A DNA stretch of 64,000 bases from Hymenobacter aquaticus (GTDB lineage: Bacteria > Bacteroidota > Bacteroidia > Cytophagales > Hymenobacteraceae), in the NCBI RefSeq assembly GCF_004765605.1, contig NZ_SRLC01000001.1, positions 558,001 through 622,000 on the forward strand. The letters run 5' to 3'. The notes below the pieces were generated by a model. The model did no database searches and was not told the DNA's origin. It worked only from the letters and a program-made list of their open reading frames with translations. The first letter of the stretch is position 1. Every line of letters begins with the position of its first letter. Made by a program: the position numbers and the translations under genes. This document shows, in pieces, positions 42,890 through 50,701 of the stretch.

Positions 42890-44760
42890 TACATCGTGTA
42901 CTTGCGGCCCTTGTTCTGCTCTTTTAAATACGCCATCAGGGGCTGGAAGTAGTCGACCATGGCGCGGGCCGAGAGGTCTTCGCCGGTTTTCTCCTTCAGC
43001 ACCTGCCGCCAATCTTTGCTGGCCCCGGGGCGCATGATGTCGGCCAGGAACGAGCCCACTTCCTTGCTGCCGTAGTAGTTAGTGGCGTACGGGTCCTGCT
43101 TGAGGATTTTCTTGGCAATATGGTCGTGGAGCTGAAACAGGATGACGTACGACAGGGCGTAGTCGTAGTACTGGGCCGGGTCGTCGTTGATGTGGGTTTT
43201 GGTGGCCGGGTCGAGGAAGTTTTCCCCCCGCGTGGTGGGCGGCACGATGCCCTGGTACTTTTTCACCAGCTCCCACCACTTGGCGTTGAGCTGGTCGGCG
43301 GGCAGGTTGTCGGCGTAGAAGCTGTTTTCCCACTCGCTCATCACCCCCGAGGAGAAGGGGATGAACGTCACGTAGTTCAGGGCCTCCTTGAGCAGGGTCT
43401 GGGTCTGGTCGGTCTTGGCTTTGGCGTCCTGCAAGCCCAAGCCCACCAGGAAGGGCTTCTGGGTGGCGGCCAGGCCCATCAGGCTGCCCATGGCCTCGTG
43501 GTAGGCGCGGTTGGCCCCGGAGCGCAGCAGCACCGGCACTTCGGGGTTGGCGTAGGTCAGGTAGTAGTAGATGTGGCCCAGCTCGTGGTGGGTCGTCTCG
43601 TACCACTCGGTGTTGGGCTCCACGCTCATCAGGCTCCGGACGTCGTTATTCAGGTCCATGTGCCAGGCCGAGGCGTGGTTGTTCTTCTTGTAGGTGGCAC
43701 CCTTGGGCAAGGGGTACAGGCTGCTTTTCTCCCAGAACACCGGCGGCAGCTGCTGAAAGCCCAGGCTCTGGTAAAACCGCTCGGCCTGCTTTACCTGCCA
43801 CTCGGTGCCTTTCTTAGCCAGCGTCGCATCCAGGTTCACGCCCTTCACGTCGACCATGGCGCTCCAGTCTTGGCCCCAGCGGTTGGGCAGCCAGGAGGCG
43901 GGCAGGTAGTCGGGCACTTGTTTCTGGCCGTACTGTTTGGCCAGCTCGTAGCGGGCGTAGGTGTGCAATTCACGGTAGAGAGGCCGCAGCTCCTCGTTGA
44001 TTTTGCGCACCAGCTGCATCATTTCCTCCCGGCTCATGCCGTAGTCGGAGGCCTGGTAGGTGAAGTAGTCGGGGTAGCCCAGGGCCTGCACGGTCTGGTT
44101 GCGCAGGCCGCGCAGGTTCAGCAGGCCGTCCTTGAGCGTGGGGCCAATGGCCTTGCTGGCTTCCCAGATGGCCTGCCGCTTTTTGGGGTCCTTTTCCTTG
44201 CGCAGCAGCTCGTCCAGGTCGTTGGTCGTCACCGACTTGCCCGCGTACTTGTAGTCGAAGCCGTAGAGCTTCTCGGTCTGCTGGGTTTCGGCCTTGATGC
44301 GGCGCTTCACCACGTCGGCAATGGTCTGGGGCGAGTTGGCGGCGTTATACAGGGCCGTTTGCAGCTGCTTGACCTGGATTTCGCTGAGCTGATCCTTGTG
44401 CTCCAGCAGCTGACGCAAATCGGCAATGTTCTGGCTGCTGCCGGTAAAGGCGGCCATAGCCTCGTTGGCCCGGGCCGTAGCGGCCGAGTTGGTGGTGTCG
44501 CCAGCCACGATGCGGGTGTTGGAGCGCCACTCCGCCTCCGACGACTGGGTGTACAGCTTCTGGTACTGGGCCGAGTAGTTGGCCAGGAACTCATCGGCCT
44601 GCCGGCCCCAGTCGACGGGCGCGGGCGGGGTAGCGGTCTGCGCCGGGGCGGCATCGGCGGCCGGGGTAGTAGCGGTGGCCGTTCTAGCCGTGGGCGCGCA
44701 GGCCCAGAGCGCCGAGCCCAGCGTAGCCAGGGCCAGGCCCGAAATCAGTGGTTTTTTCAT
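42889..44760 (-). CDS. M2 family (angiotensin-converting-enzyme-like) metallopeptidase, lipoprotein
   Basis: 623 residues from ATG 44760 (the longer frame upstream lacks a signal). Lipobox-like LWAC in the first 21 residues, then a Thr/Ala/Pro linker. All-helical peptidyl-dipeptidase fold with the zinc motif HELGH near residue 390 (TTHHELGHIYYYL) and the third ligand glutamate in YHEAMGSLMG. It removes dipeptides from peptide C-termini in the periplasm or at the outer surface. Bacterial ACE homologues of this length are typical. A triple hairpin array lies upstream. Confidence 0.93.
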   Translation of the reverse strand: MKKPLISGLALATLGSALWACAPTARTATATTPAADAAPAQTATPPAPVDWGRQADEFLANYSAQYQKLYTQSSEAEWRSNTRIVAGDTTNSAATARANEAMAAFTGSSQNIADLRQLLEHKDQLSEIQVKQLQTALYNAANSPQTIADVVKRRIKAETQQTEKLYGFDYKYAGKSVTTNDLDELLRKEKDPKKRQAIWEASKAIGPTLKDGLLNLRGLRNQTVQALGYPDYFTYQASDYGMSREEMMQLVRKINEELRPLYRELHTYARYELAKQYGQKQVPDYLPASWLPNRWGQDWSAMVDVKGVNLDATLAKKGTEWQVKQAERFYQSLGFQQLPPVFWEKSSLYPLPKGATYKKNNHASAWHMDLNNDVRSLMSVEPNTEWYETTHHELGHIYYYLTYANPEVPVLLRSGANRAYHEAMGSLMGLAATQKPFLVGLGLQDAKAKTDQTQTLLKEALNYVTFIPFSSGVMSEWENSFYADNLPADQLNAKWWELVKKYQGIVPPTTRGENFLDPATKTHINDDPAQYYDYALSYVILFQLHDHIAKKILKQDPYATNYYGSKEVGSFLADIMRPGASKDWRQVLKEKTGEDLSARAMVDYFQPLMAYLKEQNKGRKYTM

Positions 44761-44845
44761 TGGAAAGGAAGTGGAGCGGGAAGAGGAAGCGGATATTTCG
44801 CTGGCTAAAATAGCCACTTGCCGCTGAATGCTCCATTACTGGTCG

Positions 44846-44980
44846 TTTGCTTCCGCTTTTTAACGGTTGCTAAAACACGGAAGCAAATGCTCTCGGTTTT
44901 TGAAGTCCGCTAAAAACCGAGAGCAAAGAGACGAAAGAAATTGCTCTCGTTTTTTGGATGTTGCTAAAACCTGAGAGCAA
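44846..44980. repeat. three tandem hairpins
   Basis: Hairpin 1: TTTGCTTCCG (44846) with CGGAAGCAAA (44878-44887). Hairpin 2: a perfect 14-bp stem (44888-44901 with 44912-44925). Hairpin 3: TTGCTCTC (44941) with GAGAGCAA (ending 44980). All have AT-rich middles with GCTAAAA on the 3' side of the loop, and arms read GCTTCCG or GCTCTCG. Confidence 0.8.
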
Positions 44981-45010
44981 AAGGGGTAAGCAGCAGGCGC
45001 TGCTACTGGC

Positions 45011-45144
45011 CGCCCGCGTGTAGAGACGCATACTTGCGTCTCCTCGTTGAATCGAAGGTCAGCGTGGCTAACGCTAATCGTTGCTGCGGCGCGGCCTTGG
45101 CCGTTCAACGACGAGCCGCAAGTATGCGTCTCTACACGCGGGCG
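45011..45144. repeat. REPIN-like inverted repeat, GTAGAGACGCA family
   Basis: Perfect 28-bp arms (45011-45038 and 45117-45144) containing GTGTAGAGACGCATACTTGC. The arms continue inward as CTCGTTGAA and TTCAACGACGAG, the same inner ends as the element at 18272. Confidence 0.88.
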
Positions 45145-45163
45145 GCGGGTTATTGCGGTATGG

Positions 45164-45198
45164 AAAAGCCCTTTCCGGCCGGGGCGGAAAAGGGCTTT
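45164..45198 (-). terminator. terminator of the MtfA-type gene
   Basis: AAAGCCCTTTCCG pairs with CGGAAAAGGGCTTT (one bulge) about 70 bp after the stop in the minus direction. T-rich sequence follows on that strand. Confidence 0.65.
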
Positions 45199-45268
45199 CG
45201 GGCAAAAGATCGGAATGGGCTGCGTAGCGGACGGAGGGCTTCGGCGGTGCCCCGTAACAACGGCTGAA

Positions 45269-46216
<948 letters not shown>

Positions 46217-46284
46217 GGCCCGGTAAACGCGTCCCCCGCCATTTGGTTATCGAAAAGTCGGGGAAAGCCGAACAAGTGCCTGGG

Positions 46285-46638
46285 CTACAGCCGGGGCAAA
46301 TGCTCCCGCAGCCGCTCGCGCAGCAGCTCGACCAGCAGCGGGGCCAGAAACTGGAATTTGTCGGGAATGCGCAGGTTGATGATGGGCTTGCCGGCCAGCT
46401 CCGCCCCAAACTTGGCGCGCAGGAGTTCGGCGTGGCGGCGCTCCATCACGAAAATCACGTCGGCCCAGCCCAGGTGCCCGGCCTGCACCCGCACCCGGGC
46501 GCCCGGCTCAGTGCCGGCCGAGCGGGCCTCGTAGTGCGGGTGTCCGTCGAAAAGCCGCTCGGCCGTGAGGCTGCGCCAGCGGTTCTGGCTGCAGATGAAC
46601 AGCAGCTGGCGCGGTTCGGTGGTTGGGGAGTCTAAAAT
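46285..46638 (-). CDS. low-molecular-weight phosphatase-like protein without a standard start codon
   Basis: About 117 codons. The P-loop LLFICSQNRWRSLTAE (CX5R) opens the protein, and GHLGWADVIFVMERRH and GKPIINLRIPD follow, matching small LMW protein-tyrosine-phosphatase-like proteins of Bacteroidota. No ATG, GTG or TTG lies in frame before the P-loop. The only candidates are ATT at 46638 or CTG codons just before it, so the 5' end is uncertain. The first standard start (GTG 46494) would delete the active site. It begins about 9 bp after the zinc-ribbon gene's stop. Confidence 0.7.
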   Translation of the reverse strand: MLDSPTTEPRQLLFICSQNRWRSLTAERLFDGHPHYEARSAGTEPGARVRVQAGHLGWADVIFVMERRHAELLRAKFGAELAGKPIINLRIPDKFQFLAPLLVELLRERLREHLPRL

Positions 46639-46646
46639 GGGGTAGG

Positions 46647-47243
46647 CTACTTTTTGAGGGTGAGTCTTTCGATGGCGGCCAGCAAAGAGTCCCGGTTTTT
46701 GGCCGACTTAATAAACGTCGGCAACCGTTCAACCATTGGCGAGAAGTCAGGAGCTTGACGCTGGCGTAGCTTCGCCTGAACGTACTGCTTCAGATGCTGA
46801 AGATGCTCGTAGTTGTACGCCCACAATGTGTCCGCGCCAAACGGCACCTGAAGCCACAGCTCGGTGCCGAAATGCGGCTCGATTTCTCCCCCTTGCGCTA
46901 TAGGTAATACACAGCCCTCGTACGTGGGAGTAAACTTGTTTGTGTGGTCACAGTCCGGGCAGGTGAGGCGAATAAAGCTGGTCTTTTGCTTTACGGCCGG
47001 AAGATTAACCTTCAGCCGATATCCACAATCCGGACAGTATTGGTTAACGGATAATGTATAAAGCATCCGTTGCGCTAGGCACCGATGACAAGCGTAGCAA
47101 TGAAACTCGTACTGGCCGGAAACTGAGTTTTTGCGGACTTCCGCCCGGTTTCGGCAATGCGGACATTCGACGACGAACGTATTGGTGAAGCTGTAAATAG
47201 TGCGAGGGCCGCCGGTGAAGCGACTAGGATTTTTGTCTTCCAT
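46647..47243 (-). CDS. zinc-ribbon protein (TFIIB-type) of unknown function
   Basis: 198 residues from ATG 47243 (a GTG five codons upstream is less likely). CxxC pairs: CPHC (about 30), CYAC (about 52), CPDC (about 72), CPDC (about 98), giving two zinc ribbons. The C-terminal half carries GTELWLQVPFGADTLWAYN and RLPTFIKSAKNRDSLLAAIERL, a conserved pairing in Bacteroidota proteins of unknown role. Nucleic-acid or metal-dependent protein binding is plausible. Sits 27 bp after the helicase gene. Confidence 0.85.
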   Translation of the reverse strand: MEDKNPSRFTGGPRTIYSFTNTFVVECPHCRNRAEVRKNSVSGQYEFHCYACHRCLAQRMLYTLSVNQYCPDCGYRLKVNLPAVKQKTSFIRLTCPDCDHTNKFTPTYEGCVLPIAQGGEIEPHFGTELWLQVPFGADTLWAYNYEHLQHLKQYVQAKLRQRQAPDFSPMVERLPTFIKSAKNRDSLLAAIERLTLKK

Positions 47244-47270
47244 CGGGCTAGCCCTCACAGTATAGCTTGT

Positions 47271-48653
47271 TTACTCCACCACCGAAACCCGAATCTTGCG
47301 GCCTTTGATCTTGGCGCCGGTCACGCGGTTGGCTACTTCCTGGGCCTGCTCCCGGGGTACGGCCACGTAGCTGTAGTGGTCGAATACCTCGATATGGCCG
47401 ACGGCGTCGCGCTCCAGGCCACCGTGGGCCACGAAGGTACCCACCAGGTCGTGGGCACTGACTTTGTCGCGGCGGCCGGCCGAGACGTGCAGGGTGGTGC
47501 TGGTGGGGCGGGGGGCCTTGGGCGCGGCCGGCGGCAGCTTGGGCGCGTGCATGTCCTGCCACTTGATGGTTTCGGCCACCGGCCACTTCTGCACGTGCTT
47601 CTGCTCGTGGGGCGTGGCCAGGATGTGGGCCACGCCCTCGGCGCCGGCCCGGGCCGTGCGGCCGGCCCGGTGCTGGAAGGAGTCGGCCTTGTCGGGCGCG
47701 TCGTACTGAATAACCGTGTCGAGGGCGGTTACGTCGAGGCCGCGGGCGGCTACGTCGGTGGCTACTACCACCTGGCTGGAGCCGTTGCGCAGCTTCATCA
47801 GGGCTTTGTCGCGCTCGGGCTGAGGCATTTTGCCGTGCAGCACCTCGGCCGCCACGCCCCGGCCCTGCAGGAAGCGGGCCAGCTCGGAGCACTTCTCGCG
47901 GGTGTTGCAGAAGATGAGGGCGCGGCCGGTCTCGGGCTGGTGCAGCAGGTGCAGCAGGGCGGCGGGCTTCTTCTCGATGGGGCCCACGTGGCCGCGCAAT
48001 GACAGGTTTTCGGGCAGCGTGCCTTCGTCTTCCCCGGCATTCACTACCCGGGGCCGGGTCAGGTTCTTGCGAATCAGATCCAGCACCTTATCCGACATCG
48101 TGGCCGAGAACAGCAGCGTCTGGCGGCGGCGGGGCAGGCGCTTGATGATTTCGACCAGCTCATCCTGGAAGCCCAGCTCCAGCAGCTTGTCGGCCTCGTC
48201 CAGGATCAGGACTTTGAGCTGGTTGGGAATAATGGTGCGGCGCTCGAAGTGGTCGAGCAGGCGGCCGGGCGTGGCCACCACGATGTGAGGAGCCTGCTTG
48301 AGCGAAGCCGTTTCGTCGCGGAAGGCGTGGCCGCCGTAGAAGGCCGCCACCCGCAGGTTGGGCACGTATTTGCCGAGCTTCTTGAGGGCGTCGCGCACCT
48401 GCAGGGCCAGCTCCCGGGCCGGCACCAGCACGATAATCTGTACCGCGTCGAGCTTCACATCCACCTGGTGCAGGATGGACAGGCCGTAGGCGGCCGTTTT
48501 GCCCGAGCCGGTGGGGGCCTGGCCCACCACGTCCTGGGCGGCCAGGGCCATCGGAATTACTTGCTCCTGAACGGGTGTGGGAACGGTAAAATTCAGCTCT
48601 TCCAGGGCTTGTAACAGGGACGGCGCGAGGCCAAGGTCGGCAAAAGAGGGCAT
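47271..48653 (-). CDS. DEAD-box RNA helicase with DbpA-type RNA-binding domain
   Basis: 460 residues from ATG 48653. Q motif (LNFTVPTPVQEQVIP), Walker A APTGSGKT, DEAD box in VLILDEADKLLELGF, SAT motif, and a second RecA domain ending QHRAGRTARAG. The C-terminal about 75 residues form the DbpA-type RRM (VSAHDLVGTFVAHGGL, GRKIRVSVVE), which in E. coli targets 23S rRNA hairpin 92. Likely in 50S subunit assembly. A TACCTTTG box is about 23 bp upstream. Confidence 0.94.
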   Translation of the reverse strand: MPSFADLGLAPSLLQALEELNFTVPTPVQEQVIPMALAAQDVVGQAPTGSGKTAAYGLSILHQVDVKLDAVQIIVLVPARELALQVRDALKKLGKYVPNLRVAAFYGGHAFRDETASLKQAPHIVVATPGRLLDHFERRTIIPNQLKVLILDEADKLLELGFQDELVEIIKRLPRRRQTLLFSATMSDKVLDLIRKNLTRPRVVNAGEDEGTLPENLSLRGHVGPIEKKPAALLHLLHQPETGRALIFCNTREKCSELARFLQGRGVAAEVLHGKMPQPERDKALMKLRNGSSQVVVATDVAARGLDVTALDTVIQYDAPDKADSFQHRAGRTARAGAEGVAHILATPHEQKHVQKWPVAETIKWQDMHAPKLPPAAPKAPRPTSTTLHVSAGRRDKVSAHDLVGTFVAHGGLERDAVGHIEVFDHYSYVAVPREQAQEVANRVTGAKIKGRKIRVSVVE

Positions 48654-48675
48654 GCGAAACGGTATAGTACAAAGG

Positions 48676-48683
48676 CAAAGGTA
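48676..48683 (-). promoter_or_regulatory. -7 box upstream of the DbpA-type helicase
   Basis: TACCTTTG on the minus strand, an exact TAnnTTTG, 23 bp before the ATG. No clear -33 TTG. Confidence 0.45.
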
Positions 48684-48816
48684 CGGCGGATTTTCGCGGC
48701 AGCCGCAGGGTGGGGTTGGGATAGTAAGCAAGTAAGCAAGCAAGCCGCTGTTCTGCTCCGCAAGTCTGCCGACGTGCCGCGTGGCCCGGCGGGAAGGCTC
48801 GCCGCGCCGCGCACTT

Positions 48817-48848
48817 CACTCATTCACTCATTCACTCATTCATTCACC
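48817..48848. repeat. CACTCATT octamer array
   Basis: Three exact CACTCATT octamers (48817-48840) followed by CATTCACC, ending 3 bp before the YihY/BrkB stop codon at 48851 (minus strand). Same kind of array as at 8910, 34388 and 63355. Confidence 0.85.
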
Positions 48849-48850
48849 GC

Positions 48851-49819
48851 CTACCACGTTCCCGAGGCGCCGCGGTGCCGGGGTTCGGCGGGCAAGTCGA
48901 CCAGGCGGTAGCGCACGGCGTTTTTCTTGGGCCGGATATCCAAGCCCACGTAGTGCGCATACACTTTGGTAAAGCAGGCCCCGAAGTAGAAAATCATGGC
49001 CGAGTAGAACACGAACAGCAGCACCAGCACGATGCTGGAGGCGTGGCCGTAGATGGGGCCCAGGTTGCGCGGCACCAGCAGGTGACCCAGGGCAAACTCG
49101 CCCAGGTCGATGAGCACGGCCGTGAGCACCGCCCCGCGCAGCACGGCTTTCCAGGGCACGCGGGCGTAGCTCAGGTTGCGAAACGTGACGCCAAACCACA
49201 CGGCCAGAATCAGCAGCGACACGAGCTGGTTGAGGGCCTGCACCAGAAAGTAGCCGAAGTTGGGGTCGAAGCTGCGGATGTAGTCGGCGAAGAAAGCCAG
49301 CAGCGCGTCGCTCAGAAAGGCCACCAACGAGAGCAGGCCCGTGGTCAGGAGCAACCCCAGGGAGCGGGTGCGCTCCTTGAGCATCTTGCTGAAGCGGCCG
49401 GTGCTGCGGTTGGAGCGCACCTGCCAGAGCTGGTTCAGCGAGTTCTGAATCACCACGAACAGGGTGGTGGCAATAAAGAGCAGAAACCCGAAGCCCAGCC
49501 AGGTAAACAGGCGGCTGCGCTCAATATTGCTGACGTTCAGCAGAATCTGCTCGACCAGCTCGGCCGCCGAGGTGCCCAGCAGGGCCGAGAGCTTATCGAG
49601 CAGCAGCTGGCGCACGCCCGAGGCCGAATACACCGAGCCCAGCAGCTGAATCAGGATAATCAGGATGGGGGGCAGGGCAAACGTGGTGAAAAAAGCCGTG
49701 GCCGCCCCGAGCCGCAGCGGGTCGTTCAGGGCAAATTCCTGGGCCGCCCGGCGCAGCAGCAGGAAGAAATCTGTCCAGACTTTTCGCCGGGGCTGCCCCG
49801 GCTGGCGTACATTTGTCAT
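48851..49819 (-). CDS. YihY/virulence factor BrkB family membrane protein
   Basis: 322 residues, about six membrane helices. NDPLRLGAATAFFTTFALPPILIIL, FVVIQNSLNQLWQVR and ILAVWFGVTFRNLSYARVPWK are typical of the family. Amphipathic N-terminal helix; polar C-terminus. Long misannotated as ribonuclease BN; true role unknown, possibly transport. Divergent from the DUF2062 gene. Confidence 0.92.
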   Translation of the reverse strand: MTNVRQPGQPRRKVWTDFFLLLRRAAQEFALNDPLRLGAATAFFTTFALPPILIILIQLLGSVYSASGVRQLLLDKLSALLGTSAAELVEQILLNVSNIERSRLFTWLGFGFLLFIATTLFVVIQNSLNQLWQVRSNRSTGRFSKMLKERTRSLGLLLTTGLLSLVAFLSDALLAFFADYIRSFDPNFGYFLVQALNQLVSLLILAVWFGVTFRNLSYARVPWKAVLRGAVLTAVLIDLGEFALGHLLVPRNLGPIYGHASSIVLVLLFVFYSAMIFYFGACFTKVYAHYVGLDIRPKKNAVRYRLVDLPAEPRHRGASGTW

Positions 49820-49920
49820 CGGTTTCGCGTACGAACTTCAGCGCAAAGCCGTTTGGTGCGAATAGCGAAGGTAAGGTGCCGGCGTCGTACTGCCCAGACT
49901 CTTTCTAGCCCGCCTTGCCC

Positions 49921-50442
49921 GTGTCGTCCTCCGTTCCACCCGTGCTGCCCCCGGCGCCGCCCCAACGCCCCAGCTGGCGGCAGCGGGTGCTGGAGCCCCT
50001 GCGCAACATTCTGCGCCAGGGCCTCACGCCGCCCCAGCTGGCCCTCACGGTAGCCCTGGGCGTGCCCCTGGGCCTGGTGCCCATTCTGGGCATTACCACC
50101 GTGCTGGCGTCCTTTGCCGCCGTGCGCCTGCGCCTGAACGTGGCGGCCACGCTCATCGTCAGCCACCTGATGAGCCCCTTGCAGCTGCTGGTGCTCATTC
50201 CGCTCCTGCGCTGGGGGGCCCGCCTGCTGGGCAACGGCCAGGGCCCCGAGCTGACCATCGCCCAGCTGCGCACCCTCTTCGCCCACGACTGGAGCAGCGC
50301 CCTAAGCCTGCTGTGGCGGGCCGGGGTAGGGGCCGTGCTGCTCTGGGCGGTGCTGTCGGTGCCGCTGGGGCTGCTGCTCTACTTTGGCTCGAAGCCCGTG
50401 TTCCGCCGGCTGCTGGCCCGGCAGGCCGTGGTGCCGGCGTAG
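49921..50442 (+). CDS. DUF2062 membrane protein
   Basis: About 173 residues. Start is GTG 49921 or TTG 49915; both are non-ATG and the choice is not secure. Pro-rich N-terminus, then ALTVALGVPLGLVPILGITTVLASFAAV and HLMSPLQLLVLIPLLRWGA, the DUF2062 pattern with two long hydrophobic stretches, and a third near the C-terminus. Inner-membrane protein. Some relatives are fused to glycosyltransferases, none here. Confidence 0.85.
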   Translation: MSSSVPPVLPPAPPQRPSWRQRVLEPLRNILRQGLTPPQLALTVALGVPLGLVPILGITTVLASFAAVRLRLNVAATLIVSHLMSPLQLLVLIPLLRWGARLLGNGQGPELTIAQLRTLFAHDWSSALSLLWRAGVGAVLLWAVLSVPLGLLLYFGSKPVFRRLLARQAVVPA

Positions 50443-50452
50443 AGCTGTCTTG

Positions 50453-50603
50453 CGTTCAAGAAAAAGCCTCAGTCGCAATGGCTTGTTCTTACCCAAATCT
50501 TTCGAAAAGCCAGACGTTCACGAAACGCGTCGCAACGCTGAGTTTCGTGAACGTCGAAAGGGGAATCAGTTTCTTGAACTCGGCCGAAACTGTCGAGGCT
50601 TTA
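50453..50603. repeat. nested inverted repeats after the DUF2062 gene
   Basis: Core: a perfect 14-bp stem (50513-50526 with 50542-50555). Outer: GTTCAAGAAA near 50454 with TTTCTTGAAC near 50570, and AAGCCTC with GAGGCTT (to about 50603). The arrangement is symmetrical but not a typical terminator. Confidence 0.7.
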
Positions 50604-50701
50604 TAAAAAAGGGCTCCCGATGATGGGTCGAAGCTCTCTTCGGGTACTGGTTGATGGGTGTGTATCTACATCGTGCCCTGCTACATGGGGCTATAAAAAC
50701 C

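Noticed and set aside
44846..44980. CRISPR array
   Set aside because: Three units only, stems differ between units and there are no constant repeats with unique spacers; no cas genes in the window.
46285..46494. GTG 46494 as start of the phosphatase-like gene
   Set aside because: It would remove the CX5R catalytic loop, which is clearly present in frame upstream.
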